Assembly: GCA_001803705.1 (NCBI GenBank) | Contig: MHDY01000247.1 | Span: 1-32,374, forward strand | Direction of reading: 5' to 3' | DNA: 32,374 nucleotides | From: Nitrospirae bacterium GWC2_56_14 | GTDB lineage: Bacteria > Nitrospirota > UBA9217 | Part shown: positions 22,263 through 29,850 of the stretch, in pieces | Layout of the letters: every line of letters starts with the position of its first letter | Numbering within the stretch: position 1 is the first letter of the stretch | Translations under genes and position numbers: made by a program | Notes under the pieces: model-generated | The model's database searches: none | The model's input: the letters and a program-made list of their open reading frames with translations, nothing else | Told to the model about the DNA's origin: nothing

Positions 22263-23270
22263 TTATTCAAATCCAGGCAGTCCCTGCCGGATGATCCGGG
22301 AATATGCCAGGTCCCCGTCAACAACCTTGCTGCGCTCGTTGATGAGGCTGCGTTGTTTGAGCTCCGGGAAAGGGAAGGTTTGATCCATCGTTCCCAGCTC
22401 GTACGCCTTTTCTGCGACGTGGCCGCTGGCAAGAATGCGCCAGTCGAATGTTGCTTTTGGATAGTAGGGCACAATATGCTTCCAGATATCGGTGGTACAG
22501 TTCCCGGTCAGGGCGTTATACCACTCCGGCTTCTCCCTCAGCTTGTTGACGCTCCGCAGATAGTCCAGAAAGACCAGCCGGATCAGCTCAGGCGTAGCTT
22601 TCAGGCGATAGAGATAAACGTCCTCTCCTTTGCGGTAATTAGCGCGAAGCCGCACCACATCGCGCTCGTCGGCAACAACATAGGTCAGCTCGTACTGCTT
22701 GAAAAAACCCCTAGCCGATGAGTACTCCTCGCCTTTTTTCTTCCTGGTCTCGATGGAGAAACAGACGTACTCGTTCTTGCCGAACCCGAAGCTGAGCATG
22801 GTATGCGCCATATGTGGCAGACCCCAGTCAACCAGAAAAAGGTCCATACTGCGCAGGGTCCCAAGGTCGAAGGTCCGGTCATAGTGCCGCACCACATAAT
22901 CGGTCTCGGTCCGGTAATTGCAGTTCCGAATATTGTGAAGGGTAACGGTACTGCCCGATATGGCTGCAAAGGGAAGCGTTGCCACATCAGGCTGCCAGTC
23001 CCGATCGTTGCTCGGGGGCAGCCACAGCCACCATGCCAGCACCAGTGCGAATAAGGATGAAAAACAGATCGCTTTCCAGTTGTTCCGCCGGGGGAGCATG
23101 ACACTGACCAGCGCCGCTATTCCAAAAGCCGCTGCTGAAAAAAAACGCAGAGTGTCCGGGAGATTGGAGAAAACGATCGCCATGGTTCCCCAGCAGGTCA
23201 TGGCCAGGAACAGGAGCCAGGCAAGGAGCTGTTTGATCCTTACGCTAATTGTTGAAGCCACGCTGCCCAT
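22263..23270 (-). CDS. DUF4105 (Lnb N-terminal-like) membrane-anchored protein
   Basis: The 335-residue protein has three N-terminal hydrophobic segments (residues about 12-33, 40-58 and 68-84), then a DUF4105-type domain. Diagnostic segments are TVTLHNIRNCNYRTETDYVVRHYDR, DLFLVDWGLPHMAHTMLSFGF, FSIETRKKKGEEY and WYNALTGNCTTDIW near residue 258. The GNCTT and HT motifs resemble cysteine-peptidase-like active sites; catalysis is unproven for most members. The ATG at 23270 has CGGAG upstream. It may be co-transcribed with the two hydrolase genes upstream, although a repeat lies in the spacer. Confidence 0.88.
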   Translation of the reverse strand: MGSVASTISVRIKQLLAWLLFLAMTCWGTMAIVFSNLPDTLRFFSAAAFGIAALVSVMLPRRNNWKAICFSSLFALVLAWWLWLPPSNDRDWQPDVATLPFAAISGSTVTLHNIRNCNYRTETDYVVRHYDRTFDLGTLRSMDLFLVDWGLPHMAHTMLSFGFGKNEYVCFSIETRKKKGEEYSSARGFFKQYELTYVVADERDVVRLRANYRKGEDVYLYRLKATPELIRLVFLDYLRSVNKLREKPEWYNALTGNCTTDIWKHIVPYYPKATFDWRILASGHVAEKAYELGTMDQTFPFPELKQRSLINERSKVVDGDLAYSRIIRQGLPGFE

Positions 23271-23307
23271 CTATTTTTCTCCGATTTCCGAAAATTGCTT
23301 CTTAAAA

Positions 23308-23399
23308 TCCCCTCCCTTCGATGGGAGGGGACTGAGGGGAGGGTGAAGTACCGCGTGATCGTCACCCTCTCCTAACCTCCCCCATCAAGGGGGAGGGAT
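23308..23399. repeat. CCTCCC-word hairpin repeat between hydrolase and DUF4105 genes
   Basis: Two hairpins, CCCCTCCC-TTCGAT-GGGAGGGG (23309-23330) and CCTCCCCC-ATCAA-GGGGGAGG (about 23377-23397), flank a short centre with GGGTGA and TCACCC words. The tract begins immediately after the stop codon of the hydrolase gene. Confidence 0.75.
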
Positions 23400-23400
23400 A

Positions 23401-24297
23401 TTACCTCAACTTCATCCGAATAAACTGCCCGATCTTTTCAATCGCCTGCTTCCCCTCCGCCAGCCGATAAGCAAAAGCGTGGAACACATGCCACAAACCC
23501 TCCCAGACCTCCAGCGTCACCTCGACGCCGGCGGCCTTCGCCCGCTCTGCCACGCGCCTCGAATCGTCCAGCATGATCTCGTCGCTGCCCACGTGGATTA
23601 GGAGCGGCGGTAGTCCCTGCATATCGGCATAAAGCGGCGAGATGAGCGGATGGCGCAGGTCTTTTCCGCCTGCATAGAGCGCGGCGTGATACCGGTTCAT
23701 CTCATCGGTGAGCCAGGGATCAGCCTCGGCGCGGGTCACAACCGACTCCCCGGTGCCTGCAAGGTCGGTCCAAGGCGAGATCAGCACGGCTCCTGCCGGG
23801 AGCGCAACATGAGCATCGCGCAAAGAGACCAGCGTGGACAAGGCAAGGCCGCCGCCAGCGGAAAACCCGACGAGTATGATGCGGCTGTGCGGAATGCCCT
23901 GCTCAAGCAGCCAGCGGTAAGCAACGATCGTGTCCTCAAGCGCGGCAGGAAAAGGATGTTCCGGCGCCAGGCGGTAGTCGATGACCAGCGCACGGCAACC
24001 CGAGGCAGCCGAGAGAAATGATGCGTTCACCTGGGTCGCCTTGCTCGATCCCATGGTATAGCCGCCGCCATGGAAACAGAGAATGACAGCATCCGCAGCC
24101 GCACCAGGAGCGCTGACCCATTCGCCCGGCACCCCGCCTGCCATGACCGGCTCGACCTTGGTATCAGGCTGCAGCGGCACCCAGCTCGAAAGCCCTTCGA
24201 GATTGGTTCGTGCTTCCTTGATGGAAGTCGGCAAGGGGGCGCTTTTTAAGTTCTGTTTCAACCAGCGCCGAATGCGATCCTTTTCCCGATTTATCAC
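23401..24297 (-). CDS. Alpha/beta hydrolase, hormone-sensitive-lipase (acetyl esterase) type
   Basis: The 298-residue protein is a carboxylester hydrolase of the HSL family. The oxyanion-hole motif HGGG is at residues 76-79. The nucleophile is Ser146 in GFSAGG, the acid is Asp239 (HVGSDEIMLDD), and the His is probably His270 (EGLWHVFHAF). The YRLAPEHPFPAALED segment is also typical. No signal peptide is seen, so it is cytoplasmic. The start is a GTG at 24297 with GGGAG about 14 nt upstream, giving a normal length. Another alpha/beta hydrolase gene ends 69 bp upstream on the same strand. The substrate cannot be read from sequence. Confidence 0.92.
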   Translation of the reverse strand: MINREKDRIRRWLKQNLKSAPLPTSIKEARTNLEGLSSWVPLQPDTKVEPVMAGGVPGEWVSAPGAAADAVILCFHGGGYTMGSSKATQVNASFLSAASGCRALVIDYRLAPEHPFPAALEDTIVAYRWLLEQGIPHSRIILVGFSAGGGLALSTLVSLRDAHVALPAGAVLISPWTDLAGTGESVVTRAEADPWLTDEMNRYHAALYAGGKDLRHPLISPLYADMQGLPPLLIHVGSDEIMLDDSRRVAERAKAAGVEVTLEVWEGLWHVFHAFAYRLAEGKQAIEKIGQFIRMKLR

Positions 24298-24365
24298 TGT
24301 TTAGAGAATCTCCCTTGATGCGCCGCTATCTGCGACCTGCTTTGAGACCACTAATTGAGCTTGAG

Positions 24366-25160
24366 TTATTTTCCCATCACCGCCGCAACAAACTCCTCCG
24401 GCTTTTCCACCTGCGGCATGTGGCCTGCACCATCGATCGTGATAAGCCTGGCTTCGGGTATCCACTTCTGGATCGCATCAGCCTGTTTCAAGGTCGAAAG
24501 ACCATCCTCTGCGCCCCAGATGAGCAGCGTCGGAGCCGTCGGCTTCGTGAGCAATGAACTATGGTTCATGATCGTGTCAAAGGAAATCCTGGAATAAGCC
24601 ATGGTGTTCTGCTCGATCTTTTCGAGGAAACCGGCAGGCAGTTTGGGAGGGTTTGCAAAGGACCGGTTCAGGGTCTTTCTGGAAAAAGTAGCGTTGCGGA
24701 TAAGCGCGCGAAATCCCTGGTTCACACCGGGCAGCGAAATAAGTTTTCTCATGAAACCGGGAATGATCGGCATATATCCACCGTCCACAAGCACAAGGTG
24801 GGAGACCATCTGAGGATGATCGTTCTCGAACTTGATTGCCGCTCCCGCGCCAAAAGAGTTTCCAACGACCGTAACACGGTCCAGATGCAGAGCACCAAGA
24901 AGTTCCTTGAGCATCGTTGCCATGCCTGACAACGTGGGCGTGGATAGTTTTTCCGACTGGCCGAACCCCGGGAGGTCGGGCGCAATGACGGTGTAGGATC
25001 GCGAAAGCCGGTCCCATACCCCGCTCCAGGACATTTCAGCGTCTCCCCATGCTGCATGGAGCAAGAGCAGAGCCGGGCCTGAGCCGCCTTTCCAGAAGTG
25101 AACCTTTTGTCCCAAAAGCGTGAGAGACTGCTCTTGTACGATTGATGATCGCTCGCTCAT
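24366..25160 (-). CDS. Alpha/beta hydrolase fold protein
   Basis: The 264-residue protein has the classic alpha/beta hydrolase layout. The oxyanion region is LLLLHAAWGDAEMSW, and the APDLPGFGQSEK segment follows it. The nucleophile is Ser102 in VVGNSFGAG, the acid Asp219 (IWGAEDGLS) and the base His247 (IDGAGHMPQVEKPEEF). A small helical lid lies between residues 130 and 200. Its overall look is that of the broad esterase/C-C hydrolase group; substrate unknown. The ATG at 25160 has AGGAGG 6 nt upstream. A longer reading from 25232 adds residues encoded by the repeat at 25196-25326 and is rejected. Confidence 0.92.
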   Translation of the reverse strand: MSERSSIVQEQSLTLLGQKVHFWKGGSGPALLLLHAAWGDAEMSWSGVWDRLSRSYTVIAPDLPGFGQSEKLSTPTLSGMATMLKELLGALHLDRVTVVGNSFGAGAAIKFENDHPQMVSHLVLVDGGYMPIIPGFMRKLISLPGVNQGFRALIRNATFSRKTLNRSFANPPKLPAGFLEKIEQNTMAYSRISFDTIMNHSSLLTKPTAPTLLIWGAEDGLSTLKQADAIQKWIPEARLITIDGAGHMPQVEKPEEFVAAVMGK

Positions 25161-25195
25161 AAGGGCCTCCTGACCAGGATCAACAGCAAGAATTT

Positions 25196-25326
25196 TTCTC
25201 GCAAAGTACGCAAAGAACGCAAAGGAAACCATGAAGTAAAGTCTTATTGTGGTTTAAAACCTAAAGCAAGCCGTGGTTTACGCTTTTCTTGGCGACCTTT
25301 GCGAGCTTTGCGAGAGACGCCCTTTG
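25196..25326. repeat. ~130-bp dispersed repeat, copy 2 (CGCAAAG-word family)
   Basis: It begins CTCGCAAAGTACGCAAAGAA and ends CTTTGCGAGCTTTGCGAG plus AGACGCC. Its reverse complement aligns with 2641-2770 almost end to end, including the central CCACGGCTTG and GGTTTTAAACC words. It fills the spacer between the small membrane protein and hydrolase genes. Confidence 0.9.
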
Positions 25327-25337
25327 CCTTGACCTTT

Positions 25338-25784
25338 TTAGCTCCTATTTCCCGGTGCGTGCTCCGCCATGAACAACGCCCGCATTCTCAAATAGCGCCA
25401 CATGAACAGGAGCGCAAAGGATATGGGCCAGAGCAGCAGAAAGGGCCAGTGGACTTGAGAGCCCTGCTGCGCAGAGACAATGAGTACAACGGCGCTCGAC
25501 ATATAGTAGAGAACAACGCCGGACATGAACACCCACATATTCCTCCACCATGCTGTCAGGAACAACATGGCCAGGGGAATGCCGAACAGAGGCGGATCCA
25601 TGCTCCCCTGCAGCACATAGATCATGGAGATGCACATAAGCGGCCAGACGACCGCCAGTATCGTGCTGCGCCAGTCCCCGTGCCGCCGATGGTCCCAGAC
25701 GATCATGACGATCTGAAAGATCGGGAACCAGGGACCTGAAAAGAACACCTTTGCGCCGATCAACCACCAATAAGTCCCAACCAT
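25338..25784 (-). CDS. Small integral membrane protein of unknown function
   Basis: The 148-residue protein has about five hydrophobic segments rich in Trp and Met (for example TILAVVWPLMCISMIYVL, MWVFMSGVVLYYMSSAVVLI and WPFLLLWPISFALLFMW), with a short basic C-terminus. I do not recognise a family. The start is put at the ATG at 25784 (MVGTYWWLIG), preceded by GGGGG only 4 nt away. An upstream GTG at 25826 lies inside the repeat at 25811-25918 and is unlikely. It is upstream of the two hydrolases on the same strand and may be co-transcribed. Confidence 0.75.
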   Translation of the reverse strand: MVGTYWWLIGAKVFFSGPWFPIFQIVMIVWDHRRHGDWRSTILAVVWPLMCISMIYVLQGSMDPPLFGIPLAMLFLTAWWRNMWVFMSGVVLYYMSSAVVLIVSAQQGSQVHWPFLLLWPISFALLFMWRYLRMRALFMAEHAPGNRS

Positions 25785-25810
25785 TATACCCCCAGACAAG
25801 CAAAACCATT

Positions 25811-25918
25811 TTTGCCACGAAGGCACTAAGGCACTAAGAGAACCTTAGACTAAATGTTTAATAAAAACCAGGATCATGATCCGGCATTTCTTCGTGCCTT
25901 CGTGCCTTCGTGGCAAAG
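25811..25918. repeat. Inverted-arm repeat with CACGAAGGCACTAAG words
   Basis: The left arm (25811-25839) reads TTTGCCACGAAGGCACTAAG plus GCACTAAG. The right arm (25890-25918), CTTCGTGCCTTCGTGCCTTC plus GTGGCAAAG, is its near reverse complement with the word iterated. The centre is about 50 bp and A/T-rich. It has the same design as 16047-16119 and shares the TTTGCCAC terminus. Confidence 0.8.
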
Positions 25919-25940
25919 CTATTGTTTCCATTTTGCTTCT

Positions 25941-25976
25941 AAAAACAAAAAGGGCTGAGAAAAACTCTCAACCCTT
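25941..25976 (-). terminator. Terminator of the bacteriohemerythrin gene
   Basis: On the minus strand GGGTTGAG and CTCAGCCC pair (one G-U) around a T-rich loop, followed by TTTTTGTTTTT, about 22 bp beyond the stop. Confidence 0.85.
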
Positions 25977-25997
25977 ATAAAGACCATCCCTGTCCTT

Positions 25998-26405
25998 CTA
26001 CATTTTCATCTTCAGATACATACCAAGCGCCCGGTCGGAATACTTGATATGGTTGACCAGCCAGTCGACGCAGAGGTCCTTGATCTCCTGAGCAAGAGGG
26101 GCATTGATGCCCTCCATCATAAGCCGGTCCTTGAGCTTCATGAAGGTCCTCACGAACTGTTCGTGCTGGGCCTTGTGCGCCGTGGCGCTGGAGTAGTTGT
26201 ATTTCGCCATATACTTCTCTTCGTTCCCGAAATGGAACACCACGTAGTCGGTCAGATACTGAACGATCTTTGAGATCTCTTCCCTGGCCGTGGTCCCCTT
26301 GTCAACGGCAAGAAGCAGGCTGTTCACGCGTACGATCAGTTCCTTGTGCTGGGTGTCGATGTCCGACGAGCCCGATGCAAGATTTTCACTCCACTGTAAT
26401 GACAT
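25998..26405 (-). CDS. Bacteriohemerythrin
   Basis: The 135-residue single-domain protein binds O2 at a non-haem di-iron centre in a four-helix bundle. All seven ligands are in place: His20 (DTQHKEL), His58 and Glu62 (HFGNEE), His77 and His81 (HKAQHEQF), His119 and Asp124 (HIKYSD). The ATG at 26405 (MSLQWSENLASG) fits the family's N-terminus and has AAGGAGAAC upstream; a longer frame to 26537 is non-homologous. In anaerobes and microaerophiles it is thought to deliver, store or scavenge O2. It has its own terminator, and a possible promoter lies at 26446-26475. Confidence 0.96.
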   Translation of the reverse strand: MSLQWSENLASGSSDIDTQHKELIVRVNSLLLAVDKGTTAREEISKIVQYLTDYVVFHFGNEEKYMAKYNYSSATAHKAQHEQFVRTFMKLKDRLMMEGINAPLAQEIKDLCVDWLVNHIKYSDRALGMYLKMKM

Positions 26406-26445
26406 ACCAACTGTTCTCCTTAGATCGATGTTTTTTCCACGGCAT

Positions 26446-26475
26446 ACTATAGCATAGCCTGGCCTCCGGCCACAA
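26446..26475 (-). promoter_or_regulatory. Possible promoter of the bacteriohemerythrin gene
   Basis: On the minus strand TTGTGG (26470-26475) and TATAGT (26446-26451) are spaced 18 bp, about 40 bp upstream of the ATG. Confidence 0.4.
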
Positions 26476-26511
26476 CCAGAGAATATACCCTTTGACAGGG
26501 ACAATCCCGCC

Positions 26512-27498
26512 CTACCCCTGTTTCCTGCGGTTGGCATAACCGGGATACAAACGGGTTATGCAGTCGGGGCAGAGGCCGTGGGTGAACTCGGCGTCGGTAT
26601 GCTCGCTGATATAGGATTCGATGGTGTTCCAGTATCCCTTGTCATCGCGGATCTTTTTGCAGCCGGCGCAGATCGGCAGCAGCCCTTGCAGCGTCTTGAC
26701 GTCATCGACGGCCTTTTGCAGGTCCTTGATCAGTTTTTCCCGCTCCGCCGTCGCCTGCTTCCGCTCGGAAATATCGATGCAATACTCGATGACCTGCACG
26801 AGCGTTCCCCGGTCGTCAAAGATGGGGAAGCAATGTACCTCCATGTCGCGGCATTTTCCGTCAGCGCCGCAATGCGTATGCTCCACGGTAACGGGCTGGC
26901 CCGTTTCCTTGACCTTTTCAAAGGGGCAGGGATGATCGCTGCCGCTGCAGGGGGCATCGCTGAGGTGAGAAAGCTCATGACAGGCCATATTCTCCGGCAG
27001 TTTGCCCGGGTAGGCGGCGTAGTTCGCCAGTTTGAGATGGTGGGTTTCGGCGTCAATGACCGTGAAGGGGTGCGGCAGCGCATCGATCACCGCGGTCAGA
27101 AAGACATTCTGCTTCCGGATCTTTTCCTCGGCGACCTTGAGGTCCGTAACGTCCTTGATGATCAGCACTGCGCCGACACATTCTTCTTTTTCATAAAAAG
27201 GCGAGATCGAGATCTGCGTCTGGCGCACCTCTCCGGACTTGGTCCTCGTCTCCGCGTCCTTGTGCAGGACCGGCGTCTGTTCCTGCATGACGCGCCTCGG
27301 CGGACAGATGCCGCTGCAGAGCGCCGACCGCTCGCAGAAGATATCGTGGCAAACCTGCCCCACGGATTCCTGCGGAGAAAAGCCGGTCAACCGCTCAGCC
27401 GCCGGGTTTGAATAAAGGATGTCCATGTCCCGGTCGACAACATACACCGCTTCGCTCATGCTGTTCAGGATCGCTTTATGGAGATTGATGAATTTCAT
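26512..27498 (-). CDS. PAS-domain sensory protein with C-terminal Cys cluster
   Basis: The 328-residue soluble protein has two PAS domains. The first, about residues 5-125, includes AVYVVDRDMDILYSNPAAER and the LTGFSPQESVGQ turn, with a PAC-like GAVLIIKDVTDLK end. The second, about 135-255, contains LPHPFTVIDAETH, several His and Cys residues (HELSHLSDAPCSGSDHPCPF) and the closing VIEYCIDISERKQ. A coiled-coil follows, then the motif GLLPICAGCKKIRDDKGYWN with a later LCPDC, a probable metal-binding C-terminal element known from many PAS proteins. There is no kinase or cyclase domain, so the output is unknown. The start MKFINLHKAI is the first ATG in the frame; a GTG at 27591 is alternative. 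Confidence 0.82.
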   Translation of the reverse strand: MKFINLHKAILNSMSEAVYVVDRDMDILYSNPAAERLTGFSPQESVGQVCHDIFCERSALCSGICPPRRVMQEQTPVLHKDAETRTKSGEVRQTQISISPFYEKEECVGAVLIIKDVTDLKVAEEKIRKQNVFLTAVIDALPHPFTVIDAETHHLKLANYAAYPGKLPENMACHELSHLSDAPCSGSDHPCPFEKVKETGQPVTVEHTHCGADGKCRDMEVHCFPIFDDRGTLVQVIEYCIDISERKQATAEREKLIKDLQKAVDDVKTLQGLLPICAGCKKIRDDKGYWNTIESYISEHTDAEFTHGLCPDCITRLYPGYANRRKQG

Positions 27499-27691
27499 AT
27501 GCTGGTACCCCTGTGTTGTCCACTTTTCGGGAACGTGCAGCCCTTCCTGAAGGACTTTAGTATCATACAACTTCGAGGGGTGGTTCCGCACTAGTTTTTT
27601 CAGGGGTTATGCTGAATGACAAGCAGGAATTGACGGAATGAAGAATGCGTGAGACGTTGTTTTATTTTGGCTTTGGTTCCAGTTGTCCCGG

Positions 27692-28243
27692 CTAAGTGGT
27701 TTTCCTGAGGATCGCCGACCTGCTGATACTCACCGGGGGGGCCTCTCCAACCGTAAACCCGGCGTCGCGGGCAAGCGCAACGATCCTTTGAAATTCCCGC
27801 TCCGTGACATGAATGCGCGGCTCGACCAGGAGCACGCTTCCAGACGGCTTCAGCGTCGAAAAAATCTGGTCTAATAATTTTTGTACATCAGCGACCTCGT
27901 GCGCCATCCAGAAGGCAAGGGCGAAATCAGCCGGACCGGTCGCGTGAATATCGTCCCGGGTTGCCCGCTGGAGAATGATGCGTTCCGAAAGCCCGGCGCG
28001 CTCAGCGCGTTTCCGAAGGGCATCGAGCATTTCCTGCTGAAGATCGACGCAGATGACTTTCCCCTGCGCTCCCACGAGCCCAGCCATTGCCAGGGAGAAG
28101 AACCCCATACCGCTGCCGAGGTCAAGCACGGTCATTCCGTCTCGAACAAAGGGAGCAAGGATCTTTTCAGGTTCATGCATGATGCGTCGGAACGGATTGG
28201 CAAGGGCATAGCCCAGCCACCAGGGACAGGTATGATGCTGCAT
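27692..28243 (-). CDS. Class I SAM-dependent methyltransferase
   Basis: The 183-residue protein has the Rossmann methyltransferase motifs. Motif I is VLDLGSGMGFFSLAMA, the acidic end of strand 2 is VICVDLQQEM, and motif IV is ADFALAFWMAHEV, followed by LKPSGSVLLVEP. The N-terminal CPWWLGYALANPFRRIMHEPEKIL is typical of a small group of methyltransferases whose substrate is unknown to me. The ATG at 28243 has AAGGAGAGACC upstream. Further upstream the frame runs through the repeat tract at 28264-28347 and is not coding. It is the third gene after the kinase-fold and UspA genes on this strand. Confidence 0.9.
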   Translation of the reverse strand: MQHHTCPWWLGYALANPFRRIMHEPEKILAPFVRDGMTVLDLGSGMGFFSLAMAGLVGAQGKVICVDLQQEMLDALRKRAERAGLSERIILQRATRDDIHATGPADFALAFWMAHEVADVQKLLDQIFSTLKPSGSVLLVEPRIHVTEREFQRIVALARDAGFTVGEAPPVSISRSAILRKTT

Positions 28244-28263
28244 GGTCTCTCCTTTATTCTTTT

Positions 28264-28347
28264 CTACTTCACACTTCTCACTTCTCACTTCACATTTCAA
28301 ACCTCTCACTTCACACTTCCCACTTCACCCTTCTCACTTCTAACTTC
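28264..28347. repeat. ACTTCTCACTTC/ACTTCACACTTC tandem word repeat
   Basis: About nine imperfect copies of a 8-10-nt word (CACTTCTCACTTCTCACTTC at the left, then variants with ACATTTCAAACC, CACACTTCCC and CACCCTTCTC). All copies are in the same orientation, without inverted symmetry. It fills the spacer between the UspA stop codon and the methyltransferase ribosome-binding site. Confidence 0.88.
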
Positions 28348-28824
28348 TCACTCCACCACCCAGACAGCGCAGTTCTTTGCTTCGTGGATGAGGCGATTCG
28401 AGGTGCTGCCGAAGAGGAACTCCTCGGTCTTGGTCTTGTGGTGGCGGCCCACGACCACCGTGCAGCACGTAAGGTCGCAGCGGATCGCAAGAATGGCGTC
28501 GGACAGCGACTTTGCATCTCCCACGCAAACGTGAACGCGTACTTTGTCCTCGGGGAATCCGGATTGGATCAGGATCGTCCGGTAATGCTCCAGCAGTTTA
28601 TTCGCTGTACCGGTTTTTTCCTCGATCCAGGCCTTCAGCTCCGCTTCGGTCTCGTAAAAATCCTGTTCCGGTTCTGGGATAACGCTCAGGAGGGTGAGCG
28701 TGAAACCGGGGAAACCGCCGAGAAAATCGGCAACGTACAGCACGGCACGGCGCGAACTGTCCGATTCGTCCACCGCAATCAGAAGGTGTTTGTCTTTTAC
28801 GGGATTCTCAGGCTGGGTATCCAT
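28348..28824 (-). CDS. Universal stress protein (UspA family)
   Basis: The 158-residue cytoplasmic protein has the Usp fold. It begins HLLIAVDESDSSRRAVLYVADF and ends with the nucleotide-binding loop region VVVGRHHKTKTEEFLFGSTS and NRLIHEAKNCAVWVVE. The G-x2-G-x9-G-[ST] ATP motif is partly kept: the final GSTS is present but the second Gly is a His, so ATP binding is uncertain. The ATG at 28824 has GGAGTATTTGT upstream. The stop overlaps the edge of the repeat tract that separates it from the methyltransferase gene. It probably shares a transcript with the kinase-fold gene upstream. Confidence 0.93.
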   Translation of the reverse strand: MDTQPENPVKDKHLLIAVDESDSSRRAVLYVADFLGGFPGFTLTLLSVIPEPEQDFYETEAELKAWIEEKTGTANKLLEHYRTILIQSGFPEDKVRVHVCVGDAKSLSDAILAIRCDLTCCTVVVGRHHKTKTEEFLFGSTSNRLIHEAKNCAVWVVE

Positions 28825-28853
28825 ACAAATACTCCTTTCAAAGACCCTCGGTC

Positions 28854-28889
28854 TTCAATCCGCATTCCGAAATCCGCAATCCGCAATCG
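28854..28889. repeat. AATCCGC word repeat between kinase-fold and UspA genes
   Basis: The 7-10-nt word AATCCGC recurs as AATCCGCATTCCGAAATCCG then CAATCCGCAATCG. The tract occupies most of the 66-bp spacer and stops just before the UspA ribosome-binding site. Confidence 0.75.
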
Positions 28890-28890
28890 A

Positions 28891-29850
28891 TTACAGCTCT
28901 CCCAGATCATCGAGCAGCTCCTGCGTCGTTTCATAGTACACCGGTGCGCTGACGGCAAAGTGCATCAATACCCGGTTCAGCTTTTCCGGGACATAGGGAT
29001 ATACCTTTTTAAGATTGTTCACCCGGTTATGAAAGACGATGTTCACATCGTCCTCCGTAAGGCGGTCGAACACGTCGGGGCGCTCCCGCAGGAGCCGATA
29101 GGTAGTAACATCGCCCCGTCCCGCAAGGAACAGGAGCACGTTCCCGAGGCCGAACAGGTCGTAGCCGAACCGGCTCTCACCGTGGCGGTAGTTGAAATCG
29201 AAGTCGATCCACCGGTAATGCCCGGTAGCATCGTCTTTGATGATGTGGTCGCGCCTGATGTCGCCGTGCTTCTCATTATGGTCGTGCAGAAAACGGATCG
29301 CCTCGGTGAGCCCCATGAACTCAGCAAGCAGCGCGGGAAAGTGATTATGGAAGTAATCCTCATGGTCCGATCCCAGTTCCAGCGCCACCTGGCCCAGGGT
29401 CTTGCCCCTGATATAGTCCAGGATGCGAAGCTGATTGCCTGCCGTATCGAGCACGGTCTTTCCCTGCATGAATGCCGGCTTGCCGCTCACCAGTTCGAGG
29501 ATCCGCGCCTCTTTCTGCGGGCTGCGCACGCAGTCGAATACCAGGTTCCCGATCCGTGCCTCGAACCGCTCCCGGAAGACCCATTTCAGGATCTTGACGT
29601 CGCCGGTCAGGAGGTTCCTGGCGCGCTTGACCCAGAACTTCTGCTCGTCATCGATCCCGAACCTGCCTTCGCGCTCGTTGTTCCTGACGAAGTAGGGCAC
29701 CTTGTCGAGCACGACCACGTCATCGTAGTCCACGCGAAAAAAGTCCGCCGTGTCCTTGATCCGCACCCGCTTCGGCACGCGTTCCCGCGGCACCCACTTG
29801 CGGATCATGCGAAGGAGCTCCTTTTCTGAATAGCCGTCCGATTCTCCCAT
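28891..29850 (-). CDS. Protein kinase-fold protein (RIO/Bud32-WaaP-like)
   Basis: The 319-residue protein has a kinase-like fold. FWVKRARN (Lys75) may be the beta-3 lysine. IRFLHDHNEKHGDIRRDHII contains the catalytic-loop motif HGD (residues 195-197) with a following Arg/Asp. RWIDFDFNY (Asp216-Asp218) stands in place of DFG, followed by the RFGYDLFGLGNVLLFLAG helix. These features resemble lipopolysaccharide kinases and atypical small kinases rather than Hanks-type kinases; the glycine-rich loop is not clear. The target is unknown. The ATG at 29850 has GGAGAACATTC upstream. It precedes UspA and the methyltransferase on the same strand, with repeats in both spacers. Confidence 0.82.
   Translation of the reverse strand: MGESDGYSEKELLRMIRKWVPRERVPKRVRIKDTADFFRVDYDDVVVLDKVPYFVRNNEREGRFGIDDEQKFWVKRARNLLTGDVKILKWVFRERFEARIGNLVFDCVRSPQKEARILELVSGKPAFMQGKTVLDTAGNQLRILDYIRGKTLGQVALELGSDHEDYFHNHFPALLAEFMGLTEAIRFLHDHNEKHGDIRRDHIIKDDATGHYRWIDFDFNYRHGESRFGYDLFGLGNVLLFLAGRGDVTTYRLLRERPDVFDRLTEDDVNIVFHNRVNNLKKVYPYVPEKLNRVLMHFAVSAPVYYETTQELLDDLGEL

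Noticed and set aside
25785..25826. GTG start adding 14 residues to the small membrane protein
   Set aside because: The extension is encoded by the arm of the repeat at 25811-25918; such false extensions recur upstream of the PHP, hydrolase and methyltransferase genes.
2641..25918. CRISPR array
   Set aside because: The repeated words are short, imperfect and without regular unique spacers, and no cas gene is present.
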